A stretch of 64,000 nucleotides of DNA. Origin: Microvirga sp. TS319. GTDB lineage: Bacteria > Pseudomonadota > Alphaproteobacteria > Rhizobiales > Beijerinckiaceae. Below the pieces are notes generated by a model, which saw nothing but the letters and a program-made list of their open reading frames with translations, had not been told where the DNA came from and ran no database searches. Positions 37,821-46,654 of the stretch are shown piece after piece (the first letter of the stretch is position 1; each line of letters begins with the position of its first letter). The stretch lies in NCBI RefSeq assembly GCF_041276405.1, contig NZ_JBGGGT010000002.1, forward strand, positions 1,029,001 to 1,093,000, written 5' to 3'. Position numbers and translations under genes: made by a program.

Positions 37821-38651
37821 ATGTCCCTTCATCCCGAGCGCCTGCCTTCCTCCCTCATCCTCGTCGGTGCCGGCAAGATGGGGGGCTCTATGCTGGAGGG
37901 ATGGCTCGAAGTCGGCATGAACCCCTCCGGCGTGACGGTCATCGATCCCCGCCCCTCGGAGGAGATGACCCGTCTGTGCGCCGAAAGGAGCATCGCGCTC
38001 AATCCGTCCGATCAGCCGTCCGCGCCTGACGTTCTCGTGCTCGCCGTCAAGCCGCAGATGCTGGAGACGGCCGCGCCCGCGCTGAACGGCTATCTCGGCC
38101 CGCAGACGCTCATCATCTCCATTCTCGCGGGCAAGACGATCGGCGACCTGACCGGCCGCCTTCCTGCTGCCTCCGCCGTGGTGCGCGCCATGCCGAACCT
38201 GCCCGCGAGCATCGGGCGCGGCGCGACGGGCGCTGCGGTCAATGCACAGGTGTCAGAAAAACAGCGTCTGATGGCCGACGCGCTGTTGTCGAGCAACGGG
38301 ATCGTCGAATGGCTGCCGTCCGAGGATCTCATCGACGCGGTCACGGCCGTTTCCGGTTCGGGGCCGGCCTATGTCTTCCATCTCGTGGAGTGTCTGGCCG
38401 AAGCGGGAGCCGCGGCGGGCCTGCCTCCGGATCTGGCGCAGCGCCTGGCGCGCGCCACGGTGACCGGCGCGGGCGAGCTTCTGTTCCGGAGCGATCTGCC
38501 GCCTGCGACGCTGCGCCAGAACGTGACCTCGCCGGGCGGAACGACGGCGGCGGCCCTCGAGATCCTCATGCGCGATCGGGACGGCCTGAAAGACCTCATG
38601 CGCGAGGCCGTGGCTGCGGCCAAGCGCCGTGCCGGGGATCTCGCGGGCTGA
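37821..38651 (+). CDS. proC: Pyrroline-5-carboxylate reductase
   Basis: 276 aa. Last step of proline synthesis, NAD(P)H-dependent. N-terminal Rossmann motif ILVGAGKMGGSML, then VLAVKPQM, VRAMPNLPASIG and the C-terminal dimer block AVSGSGPAYVFHLVECL with TSPGGTTAAALE. Normal length. Starts 89 bp after the YbjN gene with GGAAG before ATG. Confidence 0.96.
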   Translation: MSLHPERLPSSLILVGAGKMGGSMLEGWLEVGMNPSGVTVIDPRPSEEMTRLCAERSIALNPSDQPSAPDVLVLAVKPQMLETAAPALNGYLGPQTLIISILAGKTIGDLTGRLPAASAVVRAMPNLPASIGRGATGAAVNAQVSEKQRLMADALLSSNGIVEWLPSEDLIDAVTAVSGSGPAYVFHLVECLAEAGAAAGLPPDLAQRLARATVTGAGELLFRSDLPPATLRQNVTSPGGTTAAALEILMRDRDGLKDLMREAVAAAKRRAGDLAG

Positions 38652-38668
38652 CAGGCGGGCCGTTGCGC

Positions 38669-38808
38669 CTAGAGCATCGGGCGTGGAAAGTGGACCCACT
38701 TTTCGGATCCAATCCGATGCTCCACTCCTTGAATGGCGCATCGTTCGGAGCGGACACGAAGAACCACGGTCGTGAAAACCGGGTCCACTTTTCCGCATGA
38801 TGCGCTAG
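38669..38808. repeat. Dispersed palindromic repeat, A and B modules, CTAG at both ends
   Basis: CTAGAGCATCGGGCGTGG to CCGATGCTCC, linker TCCTTGAATGG, GCGCATCGTTCGG to GATGCGCTAG. Between proC and the TetR gene. Confidence 0.9.
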
Positions 38809-38843
38809 ATCCATCGGACGGATGAGATGATCAGGAGAGTGCC

Positions 38844-39542
38844 ATGACGGTGGAAAAGCCGGCCGACAAACGCAGCGCCATCATCGATGCCCTGATGAGG
38901 CTTGCCGCCTCGCAGGACTGGAACGAGATCGAGATCGGCGACATCGCCGAGGCCGCAGGCGTCTCGCTCGCCGAATTCCGCGATGCGTTTCCGTCGAAAG
39001 GCGCGGTGCTCGGCGGCCTCTCGCGCCGGATCGACCGCAAGGTGCTGGAGGAGACGACGGACGATCTCGCCGGAGAGCCGGCGCGCGAGCGCATCTTCGA
39101 CGTCCTCATGCGCCGTTTCGATGCACTGGAGCCGTACAAGGAGGCGCTCCGGCGGATCTTTGACGACGTTCGAAGCGACCCGCTCGCCCTGGCCGCTCTC
39201 CATCAGGTGGCCGTCAACTCCATGCGCTTCATGTTGGCCGCGGCGGGCATCCGTACGGAGGGGCCGCTCGGAACCGTCAAACTTCAGGGGGCGGTGCTCG
39301 TCTACTCCAACACGATGCGCACCTGGCTTCACGACGACGATCCGTCTCTCGCCCGAACCATGGCGCGCCTCGACCGGGAATTGCGGCGCGGCGAGCGCGT
39401 GCTCGAAGGCGCCGAGGATCTGCGCCGCCTGACCGCGCCGTTCCGCGCCTTCGGGCGCGCCTTGAGGGAAAACCGGTCGAGACGACGTGAGAAACGTGCG
39501 ACCAGTGAGGGCGATGCGGATAATCCCGCAGCCGCCATTTGA
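38844..39542 (+). CDS. TetR family transcriptional regulator
   Basis: 232 aa. N-terminal HTH is at about residues 10-57 (IIDALMRLAASQDWNEIEIGDIAEAAGVS, with LAEFRDAFPSKGAVL). The C-terminal ligand domain has no recognisable effector signature. The tail is highly basic (RENRSRRREKR). It precedes csaA by 20 bp and may be cotranscribed; the target is unknown. Confidence 0.88.
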   Translation: MTVEKPADKRSAIIDALMRLAASQDWNEIEIGDIAEAAGVSLAEFRDAFPSKGAVLGGLSRRIDRKVLEETTDDLAGEPARERIFDVLMRRFDALEPYKEALRRIFDDVRSDPLALAALHQVAVNSMRFMLAAAGIRTEGPLGTVKLQGAVLVYSNTMRTWLHDDDPSLARTMARLDRELRRGERVLEGAEDLRRLTAPFRAFGRALRENRSRRREKRATSEGDADNPAAAI

Positions 39543-39561
39543 GGCAGAAGAAGGGGGCATC

Positions 39562-39921
39562 ATGGAGCAGGCACAATCGCCGACGCCGACGATCACGTTC
39601 GACGATTTTCAGAAGGTCGACATTCGCGTCGGCCGAATCACCGCTGCCGAGCCATTTCCGCAGGCTCGCAAACCGGCATTCAAGCTCACCATCGATTTCG
39701 GGCCCGAGATCGGCACCAAGCGCTCGTCCGCGCAGATCACCGTGAACCACACGATGGAAGAGCTCGTCGGATCCCTGGTGCTCGCGGTGGTCAATTTCCC
39801 CCCGCGCCAGATCGGACCCTTCATGTCGGAGGTTCTCACGCTCGGCGTGCCCGATGCGAACGGCGACGTGATGCTCATCCGCCCCGACCGCGACGTGCCG
39901 GTTGGGGGAAGGCTGTATTGA
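39562..39921 (+). CDS. csaA: CsaA-type tRNA-binding protein
   Basis: 119 aa. OB-fold (tRNA-binding domain) protein with the FDDFQKVDIRVGRI start typical of CsaA, then ARKPAFKLTIDFGPEIGTKRSSAQI and VVNFPPRQIGPFMSEVL. CsaA is chaperone-like and linked to protein export in Bacillus; role here unproven. GGGGG lies six bases before ATG 39562. Confidence 0.9.
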   Translation: MEQAQSPTPTITFDDFQKVDIRVGRITAAEPFPQARKPAFKLTIDFGPEIGTKRSSAQITVNHTMEELVGSLVLAVVNFPPRQIGPFMSEVLTLGVPDANGDVMLIRPDRDVPVGGRLY

Positions 39922-39927
39922 GAGGCG

Positions 39928-39963
39928 TCATCCCGGGCTCCGCTGCGCGGAGCCCGGGATGAT
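39928..39963. repeat. Palindromic REP-like hairpin
   Basis: CATCCCGGGCTCCG / CGGAGCCCGGGATG, 13- to 14-bp arms, CTGCG loop, just after csaA. Could also act as its terminator. Confidence 0.65.
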
Positions 39964-39974
39964 CGTCGGTAAGC

Positions 39975-40077
39975 AGCATCGGACGCGAAATCGAACCCAC
40001 ATCCGATGCTGTCAGTCTATGGTCTTGAGCATCCTTTCACGCAAAACCGGTATCCACTTCCCGCGTTCGATGCTCTA
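39975..40077. repeat. Dispersed palindromic repeat, shortened variant
   Basis: AGCATCGGACGCGAAATCG to CATCCGATGCT, then GAGCATCCTTTCACGC to CGATGCTCTA. The terminal CTA (40075-40077) is the stop of the histidine kinase gene. A near-identical variant occurs at 43977-44069. Confidence 0.85.
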
Positions 40078-41442
40078 TGCCGGGAGCCGCACCGTCGCGC
40101 GCAGGCCCCCGAGCGGACTGTCGCCCAGGCTGATGTCGCCGCCGTGAGTGCGCGCGATGTCGCGCGCGATGGACAGGCCGAGGCCCGATCCACCCTCATC
40201 CTGGTTGCGCGCCTCGTCCAGGCGCACGAAGGGCTTGAACACCTCCTCGCGCATGTCCGCAGGAATTCCGGGCCCGTCGTCGTCCACGTGTAGCGTGAGC
40301 CAGCGCGTTTCGTGATTGGCGGAAATCGCGATGCGGTGGCCATGCCGCGCGGCGTTGGAGACGAGATTGAAAAGAAGACGCCGGAAGGCGTCGGGGCGAA
40401 CGATGATGATCGGATCGCCTACGATCGTGAGTTCCGTCATATGCCCTTGGCGCTCGGCATCCGATTGCACCTCGTGGAGGAGGTTGCGCAGGTCCGTCTC
40501 CCCTGCCTGCTCGCCGGCATCGCCATTTTCGCCGCGCGCGAAGGCGAGATAGCCTTCCAGCATGCGGGTCATCTCGTCCACGTCGCGCTTGAGATCCTCG
40601 ATCTCGGGCGTTTCCTCCATGAGCGCGAGGGAGAGCTTGAAGCGCGTGAGGATGGTGCGCAGATCGTGGCTGACGCCGTTGAGCATCGTCGTGCGCTGCT
40701 CGAGATTGCGCTCGATGCGCCGCTTCATTTCGATGAACGAGTAGCCGGCCTGACGCACCTCGCGCGCGCCCCGGGGACGGAACTCGATGTCGCGCCCCTT
40801 GCCCAGCGCTTCGGCGGCCTCGGCGAGCCGCAGGATCGGGCGGATCTGGTTGCGCAGGAACAGGATCGCGATGCCGAGCAGCACGAAGGACGAGCCGCCC
40901 ATCCAGACCAGGAAGATGTGCGAGTTCGATGCGTAGGCCTGACTGCGCCGCGCGAGGACGCGCATCACGGTGTTCTGGTCGAGCTTGACGCGAATCTCCA
41001 CGTAGTTGGAGCGTCCCACCGTGTCGAGCCAATAGGGATTGTCGAGCTGCCGGCGCAATTCGGTGGAAAGCGTTTCATCCAGAATCGAGAAGAATGGTTT
41101 CGGGCCCGGCGGCGGAAGATCCGTGTTGTGCAGGATGTCCACGTCGAGCTGGAGGCTCTCGGCCGCGATGCGCGAGAGCGTCGTCGCCTCTTTGTCCTGC
41201 GGGTAGCTCTCGTAGATCTGGACGAGGGCCGCGATATCCGCCGTGACGGCGGAGGAGAGCCGGCGCGTCACCAGTTCGTAATGCCGCTCCATGAACACGT
41301 AAGCGACGACGGATTGCAGCAGGATCACGGGCGCGATGATGATGATGAGCGCGCGCGCATAAAGGCCCTTCGGCAGGAACCTGCCGAACCAGCGCGCCGC
41401 TCGATCGAGCGGTGCATAATGAAGGGTGGCACCAATCTTCAT
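40075..41442 (-). CDS. Sensor histidine kinase, EnvZ-like
   Basis: 455 aa. Two transmembrane helices (about 30-50 and 176-197) flank a periplasmic sensor region of about 125 residues; then a HAMP domain, H259 in [13 protein letters not shown], and ATPase boxes N (LVSNAARHG), G1 (DDDGPGIP) and G2 ([10 protein letters not shown]). The H box has Ile where EnvZ has Pro, a common alpha-proteobacterial form. Start ATG 41442 overlaps the regulator's TGA as ATGA, so kinase and regulator are coupled. The stop lies in a repeat. Confidence 0.92.
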   Translation of the reverse strand: MKIGATLHYAPLDRAARWFGRFLPKGLYARALIIIIAPVILLQSVVAYVFMERHYELVTRRLSSAVTADIAALVQIYESYPQDKEATTLSRIAAESLQLDVDILHNTDLPPPGPKPFFSILDETLSTELRRQLDNPYWLDTVGRSNYVEIRVKLDQNTVMRVLARRSQAYASNSHIFLVWMGGSSFVLLGIAILFLRNQIRPILRLAEAAEALGKGRDIEFRPRGAREVRQAGYSFIEMKRRIERNLEQRTTMLNGVSHDLRTILTRFKLSLALMEETPEIEDLKRDVDEMTRMLEGYLAFARGENGDAGEQAGETDLRNLLHEVQSDAERQGHMTELTIVGDPIIIVRPDAFRRLLFNLVSNAARHGHRIAISANHETRWLTLHVDDDGPGIPADMREEVFKPFVRLDEARNQDEGGSGLGLSIARDIARTHGGDISLGDSPLGGLRATVRLPA

Positions 41443-42158
41443 CGGTCGATCACGAGACGATACCCGATTCCGCGCACGGTCTGCAGGAAAATCGGATTGG
41501 CCGGATCGTTTTCGATCTTGCGCCGCAGGCGGTTGATCTGCACATCGACCGTGCGTTCGTTCGCGGCGGCGCCGTTTCCGGCGAGCGCATCGCGCGGGAC
41601 ATTGTCTCCCGTCGCCGAACCCAGGATGGTCAGGATCTCCCGTTCGCGCTCCGTGATCCGCACGATCTCCTCGCCGCGACGCAGCTCGCCGCGGTCGAAG
41701 CGGTAGGAAAAAGGGCCGAAATGGATGATTTCGGGAACGTCTCCGCCTCGGCCGCCCGGCGCGGGTACGGCCCGCCTGAGAATATTGCCGAGCCGCAGCA
41801 GAAGCTCGCGCGGCTCGAACGGCTTCGCAAGGTAGTCGTCCGCACCGATCTCGAGGCCGGTCACACGGTCGGACGTCTCGGAGCGGGCGGTGAGCATCAG
41901 GATCGGCACCTGGGACGTCTGCCGGATGCTCCGGGCATAATCGAAGCCGGATTCGCCCGGCATCATCACGTCGAGGACCAAGGCGTCGAACAGGAAGTTT
42001 TCGGTCTTGGACCGTGCTTCCGTCGCGCTGGCCGCGGCCGTCACGCGGTAGCCGTTTTCGGAAAGAAACCGGGTCAGGAGATCTCTCAGGCGCCGGTCGT
42101 CGTCCACCACCAGGACGTGGGGGGCATGGTCGGGAATATCGATGCGGGGCGCTTCCAT
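41439..42158 (-). CDS. OmpR-family response regulator
   Basis: 239 aa. Receiver domain with acidic pair VVDDD (about 18-21), phosphoacceptor Asp 63 in VLDVMMP and Lys in [11 protein letters not shown]-terminal winged helix about residues 140-235 ([24 protein letters not shown] and TVRGIGYRL). It sits between a MarR gene and a histidine kinase, as in the petPR-like cluster described in Rhodobacter capsulatus; target unknown here. Confidence 0.92.
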   Translation of the reverse strand: MEAPRIDIPDHAPHVLVVDDDRRLRDLLTRFLSENGYRVTAAASATEARSKTENFLFDALVLDVMMPGESGFDYARSIRQTSQVPILMLTARSETSDRVTGLEIGADDYLAKPFEPRELLLRLGNILRRAVPAPGGRGGDVPEIIHFGPFSYRFDRGELRRGEEIVRITEREREILTILGSATGDNVPRDALAGNGAAANERTVDVQINRLRRKIENDPANPIFLQTVRGIGYRLVIDR

Positions 42159-42194
42159 GGGCTCCAGGACGGTTGTTCCGGGGCCCCTGCTTTA

Positions 42195-42725
42195 TCAGGT
42201 TTTGTCCGACCCGAATACGAGGCGCTTCACATGCTCGCGATCGTCCGGGTCGATCAGGCACAGGAGATACCGGCTGACGGCCTCCTTGGCGGCCGGGTCC
42301 GCATCCGCCAGCGCCCGCATGATCCGCCGCGTCTGGAGCTTGGCGAGCTTCAGGGCGAGGTCATGTCCCTGCGGCGTGGCGTGAAGCAGCCTCTGGCGCC
42401 GGTCCGCGACGCCCATGCGGCTCTCGATGAAATTCTTCTCGATCAGTTCCTTCAGGACCCTGTTCAGGCTCTGTTTCGTGATCCTGAGGATGTCCAGAAG
42501 CTCGGCGATCGTCAGGCCGGGCTGGCGGCTCACGAAATGCAGGACCCGGTGATGCGCCCGGCCGAAGCCGTATTCGTCCAGAATCCGGTCGGGATCGCTG
42601 ACGAAGTCGCGATAGGCGAAGAAGAGCAGCTCGATCAGGTCATAGGCCGGCATCTCGGCCAGAATGTCCGTTTCGGAGCTTTGTCCAGGTACCTGTCTCT
42701 TGAAAGCCGGAATCGCGTCTGGCAC
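42195..42725 (-). CDS. MarR family transcriptional regulator
   Basis: 176 aa. The winged HTH is seen in FVSRQPGLTIAELLDILRITKQSLNRVLKELIEKNFIE (read in pieces) and the wing DRRQRLLHATPQG. It resembles PetP, which accompanies the PetR regulator in Rhodobacter capsulatus, since the response regulator follows 36 bp downstream. It is divergent from ilvE, so it may bind the shared 161-bp intergenic region, but no clear operator was identified. Confidence 0.88.
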   Translation of the reverse strand: MPDAIPAFKRQVPGQSSETDILAEMPAYDLIELLFFAYRDFVSDPDRILDEYGFGRAHHRVLHFVSRQPGLTIAELLDILRITKQSLNRVLKELIEKNFIESRMGVADRRQRLLHATPQGHDLALKLAKLQTRRIMRALADADPAAKEAVSRYLLCLIDPDDREHVKRLVFGSDKT

Positions 42726-42886
42726 CGTTCCTATCCAATTTTACGTCAGCCTTGTTGACATATCTCAGGACGATTGTTACTCGTCAAGTCGCTTTCGTGA
42801 AACGAATGAAACCGAAACGGCACGGGAGCGACCGGAAATTTCACGGCCCCGGTTTGCCACAAAGGTCGGCAGTTAAGGAGAAAACG

Positions 42887-43774
42887 ATGTCCGCGACCCC
42901 CTTCGATCAACGTGATGGATGGATTTGGTACGACGGGCAGTTCGTACCCTGGAAGGACGCCAAGCTCCATGTCCTCTCGCACGGCCTCCATTACGGATCC
43001 AGTGTGTTCGAGGGCGAACGGGCCTACGGGGGCGAAATCTTCAAGTCGATCGAGCATGCCGAGCGCCTGAAGCGTTCCGCCCAGATCCTCGATTTCGAGA
43101 TTCCCTATACGGTCGCCGAGATCGACGCGGCCAAGCGCCTCGTGCTGGAGAAGAACGGCATGACGGACGCCTATCTGCGGCCCGTCGCCTGGCGCGGCTC
43201 GGAGATGATGGGCGTCGCCGCCCAGACCAACAAGATCCACCTCGCCATCGCGGCGTGGGAATGGCCGAGCTATTTCGATCCGGCCCAGAAGATGAAGGGC
43301 ATCCGTATCGACATGGCGGAGTACCGCCGTCCCGACCCGGCGACGGCCCCGTCTACCGCGAAGGCTGCCGGTCTCTACATGATCTGCACCATCTCGAAGC
43401 ATAAGGCTGAGCGGAAGGGCTATGCCGACGCGCTCATGCTCGACTGGCAGGGCCGCGTCGCCGAGTGCACCGGCGCCAACGTGTTCTTCGTCAAGGACGG
43501 TGTGGTGCATACCCCCATCGCCGATTGCTTCCTCGACGGCATCACGCGCCAGACGGTGATCGAGCTCGCCAAGCGCCGCGGTCTTGAAGTGGCCGAGCGC
43601 CGGATCATGCCGGAGGAACTGGCGGGCTTCCAGGAATGCTTCATCACCGGAAGCGCGGCGGAAGTGACTCCGGTGGCCGAGGTCGGTTCCTACACCTTCA
43701 CGCCGGGCGCCATCACCAAGATGCTGATGGACGACTATACGGCCGAGGTGCAGCCCAAGGCCAAGGCGGCTTAA
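42887..43774 (+). CDS. ilvE: Branched-chain amino acid aminotransferase
   Basis: 295 aa, PLP fold type IV. Final step in Val, Leu and Ile synthesis. N-terminal WIWYDGQFVPWKDAKLHVL, then GSSVFEG, and the PLP-binding Lys 159 in STAKAAGLY; the later VAECTGANVFFV with GITRQTVIELA is the class IV signature. AAGGAG is placed before ATG 42887. D-amino-acid or ADC lyase relatives are less likely given the length and motifs. A TTGACA box lies at 42755 without a good -10. Confidence 0.93.
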   Translation: MSATPFDQRDGWIWYDGQFVPWKDAKLHVLSHGLHYGSSVFEGERAYGGEIFKSIEHAERLKRSAQILDFEIPYTVAEIDAAKRLVLEKNGMTDAYLRPVAWRGSEMMGVAAQTNKIHLAIAAWEWPSYFDPAQKMKGIRIDMAEYRRPDPATAPSTAKAAGLYMICTISKHKAERKGYADALMLDWQGRVAECTGANVFFVKDGVVHTPIADCFLDGITRQTVIELAKRRGLEVAERRIMPEELAGFQECFITGSAAEVTPVAEVGSYTFTPGAITKMLMDDYTAEVQPKAKAA

Positions 43775-43794
43775 AGCCTCGCCATCGCTTGCGT

Positions 43795-43827
43795 ATCGTC
43801 ATGCCCGGGCTCGTCCCGGGCATTCGC
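43795..43827. repeat. REP-like palindrome after ilvE
   Basis: ATGCCCGGG / CCCGGGCAT with a CTCGT loop, flanked by CGTC. Matches the family at 20231-20325. Confidence 0.7.
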
Positions 43828-43976
43828 GTTTGAGGCGCAGCGGATCCTGCGGACGTCGATGGCTGCGACACGTGCGGCCATGACGACGTGGCGTTAGGAG
43901 GGCAGGGCGCACGTCAAAAATCCTCTGCGTCGGGAATGCGGTTGAAGGCGATCTTCGCCCGCATATGGCATCGGAC

Positions 43977-44069
43977 GTAAAATCGAACTCACGTCCGATG
44001 CTATAAGCCTATGTTGTTGAGCATCTTTTCACGCAAAACCGGTTCCCATTTTTGCGTCCGATGCTCTAG
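43977..44069. repeat. Dispersed palindromic repeat, shortened variant
   Basis: GGCATCGGACGTAAAATCG to CGTCCGATGCT, then GAGCATCTTTTCACGC to GTCCGATGCTCTAG. The rest of the 43775-44290 gap shows no gene. Confidence 0.85.
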
Positions 44070-44290
44070 CCTCCGGAAATATCCATCATGGGGCGTCAAT
44101 GCAGAAGCGTCTGCCTGTGACTGGCGTTGAGCCGGGGGCGATGAGGGACACTTCCTCCATCCGGCTTGCGGATGGTTGCCACCCTCATCGTGATATGTAC
44201 AAAGCAAGAACATGCGCTTGGCGGCGAGTCGAGCCTCGGACCTGTGGATAACGGGGACGAGTCGCCGGGAGTAGCTCGTCATTCCGCTGC

Positions 44291-44316
44291 GGAACCAATG
44301 GCCTGATTCAGATGTT
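44291..44316 (+). promoter_or_regulatory. Possible EcfG-type promoter of the DUF3072 gene
   Basis: GGAAC-N17-TGTT; the EcfG consensus is GGAAC-N16/17-CGTT, so one -10 base differs. It ends 39 bp before the DUF3072 start and overlaps an inverted repeat TGTTCT/AGAACA (44313-44330). Confidence 0.4.
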
Positions 44317-44325
44317 CTCGTTTTA

Positions 44326-44340
44326 GAACAAAACGCGAAC
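44326..44340 (+). promoter_or_regulatory. Possible LexA box
   Basis: GAAC-AAAACGC-GAAC, the alphaproteobacterial LexA pattern GTTC-N7-GTTC read on the other strand, between the putative promoter and the ribosome binding site of the DUF3072 gene. Confidence 0.35.
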
Positions 44341-44354
44341 AATAGGAGTCTCGC

Positions 44355-44630
44355 ATGGCATCGCGCAGCAAAGCCCCACATCACGGCTCGGGCGAGCGCA
44401 GTCCCGCTCCCGAAGCGGACAATCCGAAGCTCGATCCGGAGGCCGTGGACAATCGAATCAAGGATCCGGAGGATTGGGTCACCGGCCACGAGCCCATGAC
44501 CGGCGCCCAAGCCTCCTATCTCAAGACCCTGTCCGAGCAGGCCCACGATCCTGAAGCCTTCGATCCGAAGCTCGACAAGGCCGAGGCCTCGAAGCGCATC
44601 GACCGGCTGAAATCCGATCAAAGCCGCTGA
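44355..44630 (+). CDS. DUF3072 domain-containing protein
   Basis: 91 aa, charged and predicted soluble. DUF3072 is recognised from DNPKLDPEA, DPEDWVTGHEPMTGAQASYLKTLSEQA (in pieces) and the acidic-basic C-terminus DKAEASKRIDRLK. It resembles a SAP/plant-LEA-like stress family; function unknown. AGGAG precedes the ATG. An EcfG-like promoter and a LexA-like box lie upstream. Confidence 0.88.
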   Translation: MASRSKAPHHGSGERSPAPEADNPKLDPEAVDNRIKDPEDWVTGHEPMTGAQASYLKTLSEQAHDPEAFDPKLDKAEASKRIDRLKSDQSR

Positions 44631-44660
44631 GGCGGAGCCGGGGCCTGGAAACGGGCGCGT

Positions 44661-44780
44661 CTAGAGCATCGGACGTGAAAAGTGGACTTGCATCTTTGGG
44701 ATCGGATCCGATGCTCACTCCTAGAAGAGCGCATCGTTCGTGCGAAAAACCGGGTCCCACTTTTTCGCACGATACGCTAG
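44661..44780. repeat. Dispersed palindromic repeat, A and B modules, CTAG at both ends
   Basis: CTAGAGCATCGGACGTG to CCGATGCTC, linker ACTCCTAGAAGAG, GCGCATCGTTCGTG to GATACGCTAG, between the DUF3072 gene and the next. Confidence 0.9.
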
Positions 44781-44830
44781 CCATACATTTCCCGTAATCG
44801 CGGCCCAGACCCTGGACCGATGTGAGGATC

Positions 44831-45421
44831 ATGGCCGGCCGACCTGTTCACCCTTTCCGACGCATGCGGCGCGTCCTGAATGCGCCCCTGCTGATCGTGG
44901 CCGTCGTTGCGGTTCTGCTCGACGACGTCTTCCGCTCCTTCGTGGTCCCGGCCGTACAGGCGCTGGCGCGGGTCGGCCTGATCCGGCGGATCGAGGCCGC
45001 GATCGCGAAGCTGCCGCCTGTCGGCATCCTGATGCTGTTTCTGATTCCTCTCGCCGTCATCGAACCGTTCAAAATCTATGGCCTCTATCTCTTCGGGCAG
45101 GGGCATTTCCTCTCGGGCCTCCTGATGTTCGCGCTGGCCAAGGTGGTGGGCCTCGGACTGGCCGAGCGGCTCTTCGCCGTCGGCCGCGACAAGCTGCTCT
45201 CGATCCGCTGGTTCGCCTGGTGCTATGCCCGCGTTCTTCTGATCCGTGACTATGTCCATGCCTGGCTTGCCCGTTCGCCCGTCTGGCGGAGGGCTGTCCG
45301 CATCATAGGCGTCGTCCGCGGGAAGGCGAATGCCCTGCGCCGTGGCGTGGCGCGCCTTCTGCGCCCGGGAGGCAGGTTCGCGGCGGCGCGGCGCCGGGTG
45401 CGCCGTTTTCGGACCGTTTGA
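44831..45421 (+). CDS. Membrane protein, hypothetical
   Basis: 196 aa. Four hydrophobic stretches: residues about 19-40, 64-82, 88-108 and a weaker one, plus a strongly basic C-terminus (RRAVRIIG, ALRRGVARLLRPGGRF, RRRVRRFRTV). No family recognised. ATG 44831 is chosen because GAGG lies five bases upstream; the frame from 44822 is less likely. Confidence 0.65.
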   Translation: MAGRPVHPFRRMRRVLNAPLLIVAVVAVLLDDVFRSFVVPAVQALARVGLIRRIEAAIAKLPPVGILMLFLIPLAVIEPFKIYGLYLFGQGHFLSGLLMFALAKVVGLGLAERLFAVGRDKLLSIRWFAWCYARVLLIRDYVHAWLARSPVWRRAVRIIGVVRGKANALRRGVARLLRPGGRFAAARRRVRRFRTV

Positions 45422-45502
45422 TCGCGCCGGGCCCTTTTGCAAAAGCGTTACCGTTCATACATAAGGCCTGGAGCATCGTGCTCCGAAGGGATGAAACGAA
45501 AA

Positions 45503-46576
45503 ATGATGAAATTTGCTTCTCGCCGAAGCCGCGTCATGGTCGCTCTGGCTGCAGCCCTGGTGCTGGCCGGCAGTGCCGCCGAGGCTCGCGTCGGCGGGGG
45601 ACGGGGCAGCTTCGGATCGCGCGGCGCGCGCACCTATTCTCCGCCTCCGGCTACCCGGACGGCGCCCGACGCCGCCGCGCCCATTCAGCGCTCGCAAATT
45701 CCCAATCAGGGTCAGAATCTCAACCGGCCCGGCACCCCGGCTCCCAACATGGCTCAGCCGCGCCGCTTCGGCTTCGGCACGGGCCTGATGGCCGGCCTCT
45801 TCGGCGCGGGCCTGCTCGGAATGCTCATGGGCAACGGCTTCTTCGGCGGCCTCGCCGGTCTCGCCTCCGTCGTGGGACTGCTGCTCCAGGTCGGCTTGAT
45901 CGTGCTCGTGATCTCGTTCGCCATGAAATGGTTCCGCCGCCGTCAGGAGCCCTCCTATGCGGGTCCGCAGGGCGTCCATCGCACCATGACGGGCGGCAGC
46001 GTGCCCCCGGCTGGCGGCCGTTCCATGGGTGGCGGCTTGGGTAGCGGGTTGGGCAACGGCAGCGGCTTGGGCAACGGCCTCGGCGGTCTGGGCGGCGCTC
46101 TCGGAGGAGCTCTGGGTGGCATGAACCGTTCATCCCGCGGCCCTGCCGTGCGTGACGAGATCGGCATCGGCGAGCAGGATTACGCGGCCTTCGAGCGCTC
46201 GCTCGTCGAGCTGCAGGATGCCTATTCCCGTCAGGACATCGAGAAGCTCTGGACGATGGCGACGCCTGAAATGGCCGGCTACATCCAGGAAGAGCTCAAC
46301 GACAACAAGGCGCGCGGCGTCGTGAACAAGGTCTCGGACGTGCGTCTGCTTCAGGGCGATCTCTCCGAGGCCTGGCGCGAAGGCTCGACGGATTACGCAA
46401 CCGTCGCCATGCGCTTCTCGCTGATCGACGTGACGACCGATCAGGCGACCGGCCGCGTGCTCGAAGGCGATCCTTCGAAGCCGCAGGAGGCCAGGGAGCT
46501 GTGGACGTTCCGCCGCGATCAGGGTGGTTCCAATCAGGGCGGATCCTGGACGATCTCCGCGATCCAGCAGGCTTAA
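45503..46576 (+). CDS. Tim44-like domain protein
   Basis: 357 aa. Signal peptide or membrane anchor at the N-terminus (MKFASRRSRVMVALAAALV), a Pro/Gln/Thr-rich stretch, a membrane helix (about 110-150), a glycine-rich spacer (GLGNGSGLGNGLGGLGG) and the C-terminal Tim44-like domain (DYAAFERSLVELQDAYS, MATPEMAGYIQEELN, ELWTFRRD). Bacterial relatives sit in the inner membrane with unclear roles. GAAGGG is 12 bases before ATG 45503; ATG 45491 lies directly against it and is less suitable. Confidence 0.85.
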   Translation: MMKFASRRSRVMVALAAALVLAGSAAEARVGGGRGSFGSRGARTYSPPPATRTAPDAAAPIQRSQIPNQGQNLNRPGTPAPNMAQPRRFGFGTGLMAGLFGAGLLGMLMGNGFFGGLAGLASVVGLLLQVGLIVLVISFAMKWFRRRQEPSYAGPQGVHRTMTGGSVPPAGGRSMGGGLGSGLGNGSGLGNGLGGLGGALGGALGGMNRSSRGPAVRDEIGIGEQDYAAFERSLVELQDAYSRQDIEKLWTMATPEMAGYIQEELNDNKARGVVNKVSDVRLLQGDLSEAWREGSTDYATVAMRFSLIDVTTDQATGRVLEGDPSKPQEARELWTFRRDQGGSNQGGSWTISAIQQA

Positions 46577-46600
46577 GCGCTCCGAAAGAGATGAAAATGA

Positions 46601-46629
46601 AAGCGGCCGGTATCCACCGGCCGCTTTTT
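46601..46629. terminator. Bidirectional terminator, Tim44-like / pfpI
   Basis: AAGCGGCCGGT / ACCGGCCGCTT stem, ATCC loop, then TTTTTG; A-run on the other side serves the minus strand. Confidence 0.88.
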
Positions 46630-46654
46630 GTTTGAGTGGTTACGCGACGGACGA

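Noticed and set aside
42755..42783. Sigma-70 promoter for ilvE (TTGACA)
   Set aside because: Only the -35 box is good; no acceptable -10 at 16-18 bp, so not listed as a feature.
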